Shown here: one piece after another, positions 16,212-25,002 of the stretch
Position numbering within the stretch: the first letter of the stretch is position 1
Layout of the letters: every line of letters starts with the position of its first letter
NCBI GenBank assembly: GCA_963835055.1
Contig: CAWIDU010000001.1
Span: forward strand, 186,001-250,000
DNA: 64,000 nt
DNA from: CAWIDU01 sp963835055
Lineage (GTDB): Bacteria > Patescibacteriota > Saccharimonadia > Saccharimonadales > UBA4665
Direction of reading: 5' to 3'
Notes under the pieces: model-generated
Told to the model about the DNA's origin: nothing
Databases searched by the model: none
Seen by the model: the letters and a program-made list of their open reading frames with translations, nothing else
Position numbers and translations under genes: made by a program

Positions 16212-17023
16212 CCGTATACGCCGCGCGCAAATCGGACGGCCTTTTCTACCCGAGCAAGATTCTCGCTCGCTTCGCCGGGACGCATTTCAATCGAAACATA
16301 GCCTTGGTAATCAATAGCCTTGAGTGCCGTCGCCGCACCTTTATGATCAACGTCCGGCCTGCCCTCCACTTGCTCCAAAAACGGCGAGCTAATATGGAAG
16401 TGCTTCAAAACTTCCTTAGAGTCTATGATGGCGGTCTTAAGATTGTCCTTCGCCAGCGTCATGCCGGCAATGTCTAAATGTAGGCCGAAACCTTCGCTAT
16501 TCACGGCCTTAACTAAGGCCAAGCCTTGCGCCGCATTGGTCACGAAGTCACAGGCGTAATCAGTTGGATTCGGTTCAATGCAGAAGCAGACGTTGTTTTC
16601 TTTAGCCGTCTTCCCAAGTTCGCCGAAGAATTCTTTGGCAATTGCCTGCGCTGTTTCGTCATCCAATTCACCCTTTTGCCGGTTTTTGGGTGATCCGAAA
16701 ACCATTCTGGTAGCGCCGAACTTGCCCGCCAAGCGGATAAAGTCTTGCAGATATTCTAAGGTCTGTTGACGGTTTTCTTCGGTTTCGAAAATCTTGAGGT
16801 CTGGACGGTTGAATAACATTGATTGGAAAGCAACAACCTCTATGCTATGTGCCTGCCAAAACTTTTGGTAGGTCTGGATTTCGGCCGGGGTAGCCTCGGT
16901 CGGACTATTCCATTTTTTGGTTGGTGCAATTTCGACATATTTCACCTCGAGCTTTTGGAGCAAGGCGGCTATATCTGGTTCCTCTTCGTTCGTCCACGCA
17001 ATACTAGAGACCGCTAATTTCAT
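16208..17023 (-). CDS. Sugar phosphate isomerase/epimerase-like TIM barrel
   Basis: A 271-residue protein of the xylose-isomerase-like TIM barrel superfamily. It shows LAVSSIAWTNEEE at the start, strand-loop segments FQSMLFNRPDLKIF, RMVFGSPKNRQKG, CIEPNPTDYACDF (metal-binding Glu), FGLHLDIAGMTLA, LKHFHISSPFLEQ and YVSIEMRPGE (Glu near the C-terminus). These are the places where the family carries its Glu-Asp-His-Glu metal ligands. The reaction is unknown; relatives act on inosose, hydroxypyruvate or sugar phosphates. A TAAGAT lies 7 nt before the ATG, suggesting a leaderless start. Confidence 0.75.
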   Translation of the reverse strand: MKLAVSSIAWTNEEEPDIAALLQKLEVKYVEIAPTKKWNSPTEATPAEIQTYQKFWQAHSIEVVAFQSMLFNRPDLKIFETEENRQQTLEYLQDFIRLAGKFGATRMVFGSPKNRQKGELDDETAQAIAKEFFGELGKTAKENNVCFCIEPNPTDYACDFVTNAAQGLALVKAVNSEGFGLHLDIAGMTLAKDNLKTAIIDSKEVLKHFHISSPFLEQVEGRPDVDHKGAATALKAIDYQGYVSIEMRPGEASENLARVEKAVRFARGVYG

Positions 17024-17047
17024 ATCTTCATCTTAGCATGTAGATAT

Positions 17048-17692
17048 TTAGGCTTCGAGGGCAGCTCCGTATTCTGCAGCCGGTCTTAAACCGACCAAAT
17101 TGCCCGCAAGCGTACCGAGGCGATCGGCAATGCGCAGCATTGCGGGACCCTTGGCCCAGCCGTAAACAACTTTTGACTGGCGCAACAGACGCTGTTCGGT
17201 TGCGACGACCGCCGGGTCTTCTTCGCCAGGAGCCTCGATAATTGTAAGTTTAGTGCCAGGGTAAACTTTCTTGGCACAATACAAGAGGCGATCGGCCTGT
17301 GATAATTGTGTAACTATGGCTATCGAACCGGCATTTTTGAAAAAGCGTCTGGCGTCCAGACAATTACTCATTGTCGTCGTAGATTCAATGCCCTCAGCCG
17401 CGTATTCTTCTGGCATCCCAATCTGGAGCGCCAGATTTCTCATTAATCGTCCCTCACGAAACTCTTCAGGTGGTTTATGCATGCCGGCCGCAGCTTTGGC
17501 ATAGCCGCCTTCAAATAATACGAGACCGCCCTGTTCGGCAAAGGCATCGGCCATATCCCGGTAGTAATCATATGCCGTATTAACCCGAGCAATCGAAGAT
17601 TCGCTCAGACCCAGGCTACCATCCGGTAACACCTGATGGGCCCGGCCAGGCACTAACACATTAATATATGGGGAAGTCTCACTATAGCTCAT
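17048..17692 (-). CDS. YdcF/SanA-like protein (DUF218)
   Basis: A 214-residue protein with the DUF218 layout: a first strand YINVLVPGRAHQVLPDGS, LSESSIARVNTAYDYYRD, LVLFEGGYAK where relatives have a Ser-Gly-Gly loop, then NLALQIGMPEEYAAEGIESTTTMSNCLDARRFF matching the family E-x-x-S-x-x-T-x-E-N region. Relatives (SanA, ElyC, YdcF) affect envelope integrity, and the biochemical activity is unclear. No membrane helix is present, so it appears cytoplasmic. TATAAT at 17716-17721 on the reverse strand may be its -10, with a short leader. Confidence 0.7.
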   Translation of the reverse strand: MSYSETSPYINVLVPGRAHQVLPDGSLGLSESSIARVNTAYDYYRDMADAFAEQGGLVLFEGGYAKAAAGMHKPPEEFREGRLMRNLALQIGMPEEYAAEGIESTTTMSNCLDARRFFKNAGSIAIVTQLSQADRLLYCAKKVYPGTKLTIIEAPGEEDPAVVATEQRLLRQSKVVYGWAKGPAMLRIADRLGTLAGNLVGLRPAAEYGAALEA

Positions 17693-17746
17693 AAATCTAT
17701 CAGCTTAACTGATATATTATACATTATTTATAGAGAAGTAGCAATA

Positions 17747-18520
17747 TTACTGTCTCGGGCTCTCTTGCTGTACAAAACTCTTCATATCATCGAGTTCTTG
17801 TTGCTTGGTGTACATATAATCACCCTGCCCGCCAAGTAATTTGGCGTACTTAGTGTGCATGTCATAGCTGCCGGCAGCTACGCCTTCTGGCTCGTTGTCG
17901 AAATTATTAATGCCGAAACAGTATTGTGCAATCTCATCCGTCCTGACCGGTTCTGTCGCGAAGTTAACCAGACTTAGGCTATTGTCTAATGCCGTTTGCA
18001 GATCGGCCCAAATATTTTTCAGATAATAGTACTGGAATGAACCGGCGTGGTGTATACGGTCGACGTTATTGTCGTGCATGAAGTCATAGATTACATTCTT
18101 TTTCAGCCCCGGTCCGAACAGGCCGGGTAGACGCACAATCAAGCTATCGAACTGATCCGCACAAAATTGCTCGAGGTGATAGCGGTTAGCGCCGTAGGCA
18201 TGTAGCCCCTCGGTCTCGATTGCCGTATCTTCGTCCACGCCATTAGGATCTTTGTAGACATCAATCGTGGATATCAAAATAAATTTTTTAGTCTTAACGT
18301 GTTTAAGATGACTGATTAGACTATTGATCTCGGCCAAATCTTTTTCTGGCTCCTGATTAATACGCCACTTCTCGGCCCGCGCCCCGGCAGACACGATCAA
18401 ATCATAATTTTTGCCCTCAATCTCTTGTATATTCCGGGAGTTATAACAATCCGCAAAATCTGTTTGCGAGGCAATATTGGAGCCGACGAAGCCGGTATAA
18501 CCTATCAGTGCTCGTTGCAT
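17747..18520 (-). CDS. NAD-dependent epimerase/dehydratase-like SDR
   Basis: A 257-residue SDR with a shortened nucleotide loop (ALIGYTGFVGSNIA instead of TGGxGFIG), LISTIDVYKDP in the place of the catalytic Ser/Thr strand, and AYGANRYHLEQF, which keeps a tyrosine but has Arg-Tyr where Tyr-x3-Lys is expected. That raises doubt about classical catalysis. IVRLPGLFGPGLKKNVIYDF follows. The function may be sugar-nucleotide reduction or binding in glycan synthesis. It starts with a leaderless-type promoter. It is divergent from the membrane protein at 18603. Confidence 0.65.
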   Translation of the reverse strand: MQRALIGYTGFVGSNIASQTDFADCYNSRNIQEIEGKNYDLIVSAGARAEKWRINQEPEKDLAEINSLISHLKHVKTKKFILISTIDVYKDPNGVDEDTAIETEGLHAYGANRYHLEQFCADQFDSLIVRLPGLFGPGLKKNVIYDFMHDNNVDRIHHAGSFQYYYLKNIWADLQTALDNSLSLVNFATEPVRTDEIAQYCFGINNFDNEPEGVAAGSYDMHTKYAKLLGGQGDYMYTKQQELDDMKSFVQQESPRQ

Positions 18521-18528
18521 ATATTCTA

Positions 18529-18557
18529 AGTATAGATTGCTTGAGGCTGTACGTAAA
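18529..18557 (-). promoter_or_regulatory. Promoter for the SDR at 18520 (leaderless)
   Basis: On the reverse strand TTTACG (18557-18552) and TATACT (18534-18529) are 17 nt apart, and the -10 ends 8 nt before the ATG. No Shine-Dalgarno is present. Confidence 0.6.
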
Positions 18558-18602
18558 ACTCTGTCTGTAGCCGACGGGTTCGTGTTATTCTACACACTAG
18601 CA

Positions 18603-20441
18603 ATGAATCGGCCATCCGTATTCGCCACCATCGAGAACTTTTTACTAAATTTTGTTCTACTTTTCTTTTCTTTCTCAATAGCCGTCGCTCTCTCGGTCGT
18701 CGTTAAAATTCTGCCGGCTAACCATGGCCTGCAGATTTCCAATGCCTACCTCGCTTCCGGCTATAACCCTGAGGAGAATTTTGCCAAGGTTATTTTTGTT
18801 ATTTTCGGAAGCGCCCTTCTCTTCCTGGGGTTGAAAAAACTGGCGTTGTCTTACAATCGATACTTCCGACTGCTGTGTGTGGCTATATTGGCTTTCGGTG
18901 TGTTCGCTATAACACTAATGCCGAATGTTGAAAGTTATATTGGCAACATTGATACATTTCATCAGGGCGAACAATTGTCACCGGCACAGGCGTACGGCAA
19001 TGGCAAGAAATTGTATAGCGGCTTATTCGTACTGCACGGTGCTGGCGATGATATTATACTACCGCATCTTTCGCTCCATTTGCCGGGCACCAATCCGCAA
19101 GGGGGCATAGGTTCATACTTCTTCGTGCAGGTTACCTTTGAGGTCATTAGCGCAATCCTGTTTTTCCTGGTCTTGTCCCAACTATTCAAGTCCACGGCTA
19201 TATTCCTAGCTGCGTCGCTCTGGTTTACGCTCTCAGACTATTCGCTTTTCTATTACATACGAGATATCTTCATCTGGCTTACCTGTCTGATATTGATTCA
19301 TATACTACTTCGCAAACCCAGCCATAAAACCAAAATGTGGCTAATGGCCGGTTTGGGCTTCATTGCCTCGGGGACTTACTTCTATGCCATTGACCGCGGT
19401 TTTGTTGCAAGCTTCGCAGTCGCCCTGACCGCTGTAATATTGGTATTTTTCCTGCCCCGTGCCAATAGCTGGGAGCTGGACTGGCACCTTAATTGGAAGC
19501 GGATTCTGCCAGCTGCTTATACACTGGGCGGTGCATTGCTAGCCCAACTGATTGGTTTGATATTGTTAGGCTCCAGCGAGTACGCCGCCTTCCTGAAGAC
19601 AACCTTTATTTATATACCTAAGTTTGATGGCTATCTCTTCAACTATCCAATACCAGATCTCGGTCCGGACACCTATACGATTTGGCTGCCCCTGCTTGTT
19701 GCGGCGGCTGGGCTCATTCTGCTGTATTTCTTGCTCAAGGATAAAATCAAGAAGAAAATCAGACTCGAGCCATCGGTTATATTGGCTATCATCCTGTTTC
19801 TAACAGGGATTATTTTCCTAAGAACTGGTTACGGCAGGCCGGACTTTGGTCACATAGCCTATTCCACACCGCTACTGTTTATTTCGATCTTCTACATTTC
19901 GTATTTAGCCTTTCAGAAGTATCACAAGGTAGACATACAATATCTCTGGCCGGTCGCCCTGATTGTTCTGCTGCTTTTTTGGCCGATGCAGACTGTACCG
20001 CTTGAACGCATCACCTCGTTTGCCGACATGAAGGCGAGCCACCTGAAGATCTATTTGAAGCTTCCCAGTTATCCGGACACTACATGGCTGCCCGCCGGCG
20101 TGCAACAAATTTCTAATTATATTAAACAAAATACAAAGCCAACTGACCCTATTTTTATCTTTACTCAGCAGCCTATTTATTACTACCTAACGGATCGACC
20201 GAATCCTACTCGGTTCTATATTCCTTGGTTTGCCGATCCCGGCGCGTTAACGTCGGGCATGCTGAGTGATCTCAAGAAAGACCCCCCTAAGCTTATTCTC
20301 TACACCATCAGCAACGGCGCTGGCTGGGACATGCCCGACGGCTACAGCATGGCGCAGAGAACTCCCGACGTTAACGCTTGGATTCTGGCCAATTACCCCA
20401 AGCAAATCCACATCGGTGGCGCCCTGTTACTCGAAAAATAA
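18603..20441 (+). CDS. Polytopic membrane protein, probable GT-C-type glycosyltransferase
   Basis: A 612-residue protein with about eleven to thirteen membrane helices. The first outer loop contains VESYIGNIDTFHQGEQLSP, with acidic residues after the first helices as in GT-C enzymes, and the C-terminal about 110 residues are soluble and extracytoplasmic (LPSYPDTTWLPAGVQQIS onward). I infer a lipid-linked-sugar glycosyltransferase of the ArnT/PMT style; no exact family is recognised. A TTG at 18537 is in frame but would add a peptide across the divergent promoter, and the ATG at 18603 is preferred. TATTCT at 18586-18591 could be the -10. Confidence 0.65.
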   Translation: MNRPSVFATIENFLLNFVLLFFSFSIAVALSVVVKILPANHGLQISNAYLASGYNPEENFAKVIFVIFGSALLFLGLKKLALSYNRYFRLLCVAILAFGVFAITLMPNVESYIGNIDTFHQGEQLSPAQAYGNGKKLYSGLFVLHGAGDDIILPHLSLHLPGTNPQGGIGSYFFVQVTFEVISAILFFLVLSQLFKSTAIFLAASLWFTLSDYSLFYYIRDIFIWLTCLILIHILLRKPSHKTKMWLMAGLGFIASGTYFYAIDRGFVASFAVALTAVILVFFLPRANSWELDWHLNWKRILPAAYTLGGALLAQLIGLILLGSSEYAAFLKTTFIYIPKFDGYLFNYPIPDLGPDTYTIWLPLLVAAAGLILLYFLLKDKIKKKIRLEPSVILAIILFLTGIIFLRTGYGRPDFGHIAYSTPLLFISIFYISYLAFQKYHKVDIQYLWPVALIVLLLFWPMQTVPLERITSFADMKASHLKIYLKLPSYPDTTWLPAGVQQISNYIKQNTKPTDPIFIFTQQPIYYYLTDRPNPTRFYIPWFADPGALTSGMLSDLKKDPPKLILYTISNGAGWDMPDGYSMAQRTPDVNAWILANYPKQIHIGGALLLEK

Positions 20442-20443
20442 AA

Positions 20444-21262
20444 CTACGTTTTCGGTTGACGGTATTTCCGGCGGGCGGCTTTTACCAGAACGCCAAGCAC
20501 ATGAGCGTTGCCTTTAATCGGGCTAATCTTGGTCGGTGTCTTGCCTTTCTTGGGATATTCGCGGGTAACCGGCGTTTCGATGAGTTTAAATTTCTTTGCC
20601 CGGGCGCTTTCGATGGCTAGATGATAATGAAGTTCATAGGTTTGAAAAACGTCGCGGAAAATAGCGATTTCAGGATCTTTCAGCAGAGCTGCGCTATAAG
20701 CCCGAAAGCCGTTCGTCGTATCAGTGTGACGATGGCGGGCCGCCAGACTAATTAGCGGTGAATGGACAAGCCTCACAGCAACTAGTCGCTCGAGTGGTGT
20801 GTTTATAGCGTGGCCGCCCTTAATGAACCTCGAACCTTGTATGTGGTCGTAGCCCTGATCGAGTAACTCGACGAATTTCGGGATAGCGCTTATGTCGTCC
20901 TTGCCATTGCCGTCAACCACAACCACGCCCTCATAACCCTCGGACAGAGCCCAAGCCAAAGCCATACGCATTTGAGCGCTTAACTTACCGGGTCCGGTCT
21001 TGGTTAGCAGAGCTCTGACGTTCACGGTATTCAAAAATTCTTTGTCCAGCGAGCCATCAGTGCTGCCGCCATCGGCTATTACAATGTCTATGAGATTGCT
21101 GTAACTTTTCATCCGTTTAAGTTGTTTTTGGATTTTCTGGCCCTCATTGATAACGAATACACAGACGCAATAGGGATGCTGCTTTTTGCGAAGTTGCAGC
21201 TCTTCGAAATCCGGAATCTGCCAATCTGGATGCTGTTTGCGAATTTGGGTGGGTGTTGCCAT
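20444..21262 (-). CDS. Glycosyltransferase family 2
   Basis: A 272-residue GT-A enzyme. After a 30-residue N-terminal extension it reads VCVFVINEGQKIQKQLK, IVIADGGSTDGSLD, a GVVVVDGNGKDD region that holds the D-x-D-like metal site, and IQGSRFIKGG followed by TNGFRAYS. These resemble dolichol-phosphate-sugar synthase-like GT2 proteins. The substrate is unknown. It is the last gene of a run with the GT2 at 21269 and the FAD protein at 22224, all on the reverse strand. Confidence 0.82.
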   Translation of the reverse strand: MATPTQIRKQHPDWQIPDFEELQLRKKQHPYCVCVFVINEGQKIQKQLKRMKSYSNLIDIVIADGGSTDGSLDKEFLNTVNVRALLTKTGPGKLSAQMRMALAWALSEGYEGVVVVDGNGKDDISAIPKFVELLDQGYDHIQGSRFIKGGHAINTPLERLVAVRLVHSPLISLAARHRHTDTTNGFRAYSAALLKDPEIAIFRDVFQTYELHYHLAIESARAKKFKLIETPVTREYPKKGKTPTKISPIKGNAHVLGVLVKAARRKYRQPKT

Positions 21263-21268
21263 GATGAT

Positions 21269-22240
21269 TTAGTGGGTCACGTTTCTGCGCGTCTCGTCGG
21301 CCAAACTGATCGTGCTGCTTAGTTCTTGCATAACATGGTAGGCGGGCTCGTTTCTGGAATCAACCAGTAGCTTACCGATATATTCCGACAGCACGCCCAG
21401 AATTATAAATAATATGAAGAACATGGCTGACGATTGTAGCGATAGGGTGGTCCAGCCCTTAGCCACATTTTGATTATAAAGGTTAACGATGACAACGTAG
21501 ACAGCGTAGAAGAGGTTGAGCAAACCTGCGATTATTCCAAAATATGTCAAAACCCGCAGAGGGTGGCTCGAATAGCTCGATATCATATCGAAGGCTTTTA
21601 GGACGAGGTTGCGCCGTTTGGATTTGGTATATACGACATTTTTGGGTAGATCGTAATGCAGATTTGTGGAATCGAAACCGATTAGTTTGGCTAAATGTCT
21701 GATGTGACGTACATTGCGGCTGCTGCGGGTCAGCGCATTGGCGGCATTCCGGTTAAGGCAAATGTAATAGGTTGAGCCGGCGGGAATGTCGACACCAACG
21801 TATCGCTGGTTGTACCAATAGAAAAGCTTCGCCCCAATCCTCTCGAACAATGTTTGTCTTTTCAGGTTGTTAGCTACCCCGAAAACAATGTCTTTATCGC
21901 GGTTCTGGGCCACGAATTTGGGTATCAGCCGCTCCGGGTCATTGTTATACAGAATGCAGACGTGGTCACCAATCGCCGCTTCCACTCCACCGTAAACTGC
22001 CGTATCAATGCTTTCGTTTCTAGTTAGTCTGATGACCCTAATGCAGGCTACGCTTGAGAGCATGGCTTTGACGGCCGATAGTTCGCCAGCGTCCAACCCG
22101 TTGTCGACCACGACTATTTCGTAGTTGGCGTAATTTTGCTGCAAGATATCAGAAGTCTTGGCAATTCTAGACTGAATTTTTCGAGTGTCAGCATCGGTAA
22201 TCAGCACGACGCTGATAAAAGTATCAATTAGCTTGGTCAT
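21269..22240 (-). CDS. GT2 glycosyltransferase with C-terminal membrane pair
   Basis: A 323-residue protein. The N-terminal GT-A domain has ISVVLITDADTR, EIVVVDNGLDAGE, CILYNNDPERLIP and a late FYWYNQRYVG. The C-terminal 90 residues hold two membrane helices (VLTYFGIIAGLLNLFYAVYVV; a later one before EYIGKLLVDSRNEP). This arrangement is that of ArnC/GtrB-type enzymes that load a sugar onto polyprenyl phosphate, the natural partner of GtrA proteins. The D-x-D is replaced by Asn-Asn-Asp, which may weaken metal binding. The start at MTKLID (22240) overlaps the upstream FAD gene by 17 nt. Confidence 0.78.
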   Translation of the reverse strand: MTKLIDTFISVVLITDADTRKIQSRIAKTSDILQQNYANYEIVVVDNGLDAGELSAVKAMLSSVACIRVIRLTRNESIDTAVYGGVEAAIGDHVCILYNNDPERLIPKFVAQNRDKDIVFGVANNLKRQTLFERIGAKLFYWYNQRYVGVDIPAGSTYYICLNRNAANALTRSSRNVRHIRHLAKLIGFDSTNLHYDLPKNVVYTKSKRRNLVLKAFDMISSYSSHPLRVLTYFGIIAGLLNLFYAVYVVIVNLYNQNVAKGWTTLSLQSSAMFFILFIILGVLSEYIGKLLVDSRNEPAYHVMQELSSTISLADETRRNVTH

Positions 22241-23363
22241 AGGTTTGCCCCAACTCCCTAAAAACGTCATATATATTATCTATTTTACCGCCCATGATAC
22301 AAATGTAGTTATCGATTCCGCCATGATTAGCTCTGTACAATATCGGCCGGCTGTCATCTTCCTCGCTTTGCGGCAAAACTGTCTTGATTTCCCATAGAGA
22401 TTCGCCGCTGTACTTTATATCCTTGGCCAGCGGCATATAGCGTTTGACGTCAGCTATCATTTGCGGGAAATGGCTCTTTTTTTGTGCATTGGCCAGATGG
22501 GCGTGTGGATCTGTGGCATTTTCGTCCCCGTCGTACCATTCACTATGTGGCGTATAACGAACATGGGAAAGCGTGTACATATCTCTGTCCGGAAAGGGCA
22601 TCAAAGAAAAGAACGGACCACACATAATAGTAAAGGCTCGGTTGTTGAGCCCACGAGGAACCGTCACCAGGCACATCTCGGTCAGCTCGTGCTTCACCGG
22701 AATAATCGGCAAATGCGAGTTGCGATTAATATTATTAATAGAGGAGTACGAGGTGTTCAGTACATAGGCCGCTTGATAAGTCGCTTTGTCCGTGACGACT
22801 TTGATATGGTCACCGTTTTTACTAATGCTCCGAGCTTCTTCATTGGTATGAATCGTGATATTAAGCTCCTTGAGCTTGGCAGTAAGAATTTTTTTCAAGG
22901 TTTTGGCATTAAAAACGTATTCCTGAACCTCGAAGACTTCCTCCACTAATCTTGGATTGAAGTGTTCCATAGCTTCGGGCGACGGAGTGATCTCGGCTCC
23001 TATTCTTTGATAAAACCGTAGGAATTGACGAGCTGAAACCTGAGAGAAATCAGTCGCGATAGCATAATATTTGGTGAAGTCTTTTACGATTGCCTGCTCG
23101 TATTCTCTTACGAAAATTGGGAAGTTGACCCGCGAGCGTAGCGCCGTCAAAACGCTCCGTGGATAGTGATAGCCGTTATGGACTCGGGCCTGGTTGTTGT
23201 ATGACGCCCGCGTCATGACGTCATTTTCCTTCTCGAGAACCAAAATGTCTTTGACGCCGAGTTCACTTAGGAACTGCGCGATTCGCAAACCATAAAAACC
23301 ACCGCCAACAATAATGGTTGACCGGCTCTTCGAACGAACGGCCTGATTTTTATCCATAGCCAT
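22224..23363 (-). CDS. FAD-dependent oxidoreductase
   Basis: A 379-residue flavoprotein with the dinucleotide-binding motif IIVGGGFYGLRIAQFL and a following acidic strand end (VLEKENDVMTRAS). A conserved NQARVHNGYHYPRS comes next, and the C-terminus contains HGGIDNYICIMGGKIDNIYD, typical of DAO-type oxidoreductases where Gly-Gly contacts FAD. The substrate is unknown; in this setting it may oxidise a glycan sugar. There are two possible starts, MAM at 23363 and MDKN at 23357, and both have a -10 box about 9-10 nt ahead. It heads the reverse-strand run with two GT2 genes. Confidence 0.78.
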   Translation of the reverse strand: MAMDKNQAVRSKSRSTIIVGGGFYGLRIAQFLSELGVKDILVLEKENDVMTRASYNNQARVHNGYHYPRSVLTALRSRVNFPIFVREYEQAIVKDFTKYYAIATDFSQVSARQFLRFYQRIGAEITPSPEAMEHFNPRLVEEVFEVQEYVFNAKTLKKILTAKLKELNITIHTNEEARSISKNGDHIKVVTDKATYQAAYVLNTSYSSINNINRNSHLPIIPVKHELTEMCLVTVPRGLNNRAFTIMCGPFFSLMPFPDRDMYTLSHVRYTPHSEWYDGDENATDPHAHLANAQKKSHFPQMIADVKRYMPLAKDIKYSGESLWEIKTVLPQSEEDDSRPILYRANHGGIDNYICIMGGKIDNIYDVFRELGQTYDQAN

Positions 23364-23366
23364 ATC

Positions 23367-23379
23367 ATTATATAGTATA
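23367..23379 (-). promoter_or_regulatory. Overlapping -10 boxes for the FAD oxidoreductase gene
   Basis: On the reverse strand TATACT (23379-23374) and TATAAT (23372-23367) follow each other. They lie 10 nt before the ATG at 23363 and 9 nt before the ATG at 23357 respectively, so either start could be leaderless. Confidence 0.45.
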
Positions 23380-23427
23380 GCTAATGACGCTTGGATGATA
23401 TAAATATTACTTCATCATTAATGGCGC

Positions 23428-24324
23428 ATGAATGCTAGACTTATATATATGTCGGGAAGTAAAAAAATTCTTAAAGCCATAGCCAGAAGAACGCCGCCGA
23501 CCCGACAAATCGTCCTGAAATATGAAAACCTGATTCAAGAAAACGAAAATCTCAAACAGCAGCTGGGGAATACTCGGTTGCCGGTGGATGAAATTAGAAC
23601 GTTGCTGTCACATAAATTTGTCCATGGAAGCGGCCTTGAGATCGGCGCATTACACATGCCGCTGCCGGTGCTGTCCGGCGTCAAAGTCAGCTACGTAGAC
23701 TATATTTCGGTTGACGGGCTACGCAAGCATTACCCCGAGCTGCAGGACCTGCCGTTGGTTAATGTCGATATCGTCGACAATGGTGAGCGATTGTCCAAGG
23801 TGCGCAGCAGCTCGGTGGATTTCATTATCGCCAATCATTTCATAGAGCATTGTCAAGATCCCATTGGTACTATAATAACTTTTTACAAAAAGTTGCGGCC
23901 GGCTGGCATACTGTACATGGCTGTCCCCGATAAGCGTTATACCTTCGACATGCACCGGCCGCTGACACCTTATTCCCACTTGCTTGAGGAGCATAAAATA
24001 TACCCTTCTAAGAAGTTTTATCGGCAGCACATGCGAGAAACAGCCCGGCTCGGTGAACTAGTCGTCGGTCAAAAGCGGATCAACGAACGAGTCCAGGAGC
24101 TAGTTGACATGAATTACAGTATCCATCACCACGTTTGGACTCAAATAGAAATGGTAGAACTTTTTTATGAAACCGCCAACCGTTTCGCGCTCGATATTGA
24201 GGTTGAAGCCATAGTTAATAATATTCATGAAGTGGTTTTCATTGTCCGCAAACGCGATCCCAAATATGAAGCTAGGCGAGTAAAAGATATTGCCAACCAG
24301 TACTTCGGCAATCGGCGGCCCTAG
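23428..24324 (+). CDS. Class I SAM-dependent methyltransferase with short coiled coil
   Basis: A 298-residue protein. Residues about 27-47 (ENLIQENENLKQQLG) form a likely coiled coil. The methyltransferase core follows: GSGLEIGALHMPLPV (SAM-binding loop in a form seen in glycan methyltransferases), VNVDIVDNGE, SVDFIIANHFIEHCQDPIGT and GILYMAVPDKRYTFD. Likely role: methylation of a surface-glycan sugar. A second ATG at 23449 is in frame 7 codons later. The gene stands alone, divergent from the FAD gene. Confidence 0.78.
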   Translation: MNARLIYMSGSKKILKAIARRTPPTRQIVLKYENLIQENENLKQQLGNTRLPVDEIRTLLSHKFVHGSGLEIGALHMPLPVLSGVKVSYVDYISVDGLRKHYPELQDLPLVNVDIVDNGERLSKVRSSSVDFIIANHFIEHCQDPIGTIITFYKKLRPAGILYMAVPDKRYTFDMHRPLTPYSHLLEEHKIYPSKKFYRQHMRETARLGELVVGQKRINERVQELVDMNYSIHHHVWTQIEMVELFYETANRFALDIEVEAIVNNIHEVVFIVRKRDPKYEARRVKDIANQYFGNRRP

Positions 24325-24348
24325 ATCGGCCAAAGCGTCTAGTCTAGA

Positions 24349-24377
24349 TTGTTTTTATTGACTAAAAGTGCTATTAT
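24349..24377 (+). promoter_or_regulatory. Promoter for the Gmad2-like gene
   Basis: TTGTTT (24349-24354) and TATTAT (24372-24377) are 17 nt apart, giving a leader of about 19 nt without Shine-Dalgarno. An alternative -10 TAAAAT (24391-24396) lies 6 nt before the ATG at 24403 and would make the mRNA leaderless. Confidence 0.45.
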
Positions 24378-24402
24378 TTAATTGACAATTTAAAATAAAC
24401 AT

Positions 24403-25002
24403 ATGGCTTTAAAGGTTATAAAATCACGGCGGTCACGCATCAATTGGAAGTTGATGTCGTTTGCCATGGTTCTGGTCATCTTAATCGTTGTGGGAGTGCT
24501 GGACGTGACCCACACTACCAGTTTTTTCCGCAAACCGGTTCCCATTACTCAGGTAGTCATCAAAGCCGGCAAGCCGGCCGCGAAACCACAGAATAACGCA
24601 TCAGCGGCCACCATCACGCCGGCCGCGAAAACTCCCACCTCAAATACCGGCAACGTTATCAGTGGTGGCACCGACACCAACGGCAACGCTACTTCGACTA
24701 CCAACTCTAGCCAATGGGTCGTCGCGGCCTCTGGCAACATTACGGTCAAACAGCCAGTAGCTAATGCCACACTACAGCCGGGCGGCGTGCTTAGCGGCTC
24801 GGCCAAAGTTAGTCAGGTTAATTTCAGGTTGATCGATAACAGTGTGGGGGTAGTATCAGAAGGCACTCTCAGTGTCGTGAACGGCAACTTTTCCGGCAAC
24901 TTAAACTTCACTCCGCATTCGTCAAGCGGCCGTCTGGACGTTTTCAGCACTAACGCCCAGGGCGTAGAATTAAATGAAGTGCAGATATCGGTAGATTTCT
25001 AA
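24403..25002 (+). CDS. Membrane-anchored protein with Gmad2-like domain
   Basis: A 199-residue protein with a basic N-terminus, one membrane helix (about residues 18-35), a linker rich in Ala, Thr, Asn and Pro (about 50-105) and a C-terminal beta-rich domain beginning ITVKQPVANATLQPGGVLSG. The pattern (v-x-x-P-x-x-N-x-x-v-x-x-P-x-x-v-x-G-x-a) and the following FRLIDNSVG and GNFSGNL resemble Gmad2, an immunoglobulin-like domain of secreted and spore-germination proteins. It would sit outside the membrane, perhaps binding a surface polymer. Its TAA is directly followed by the ATG of the next secreted protein. Confidence 0.6.
   Translation: MALKVIKSRRSRINWKLMSFAMVLVILIVVGVLDVTHTTSFFRKPVPITQVVIKAGKPAAKPQNNASAATITPAAKTPTSNTGNVISGGTDTNGNATSTTNSSQWVVAASGNITVKQPVANATLQPGGVLSGSAKVSQVNFRLIDNSVGVVSEGTLSVVNGNFSGNLNFTPHSSSGRLDVFSTNAQGVELNEVQISVDF

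Noticed and set aside
24320..24356. Possible terminator after the methyltransferase
   Set aside because: CTAGA/TCTAG arms of only 5 bp with a 12-nt loop; the T-run is short and set apart.
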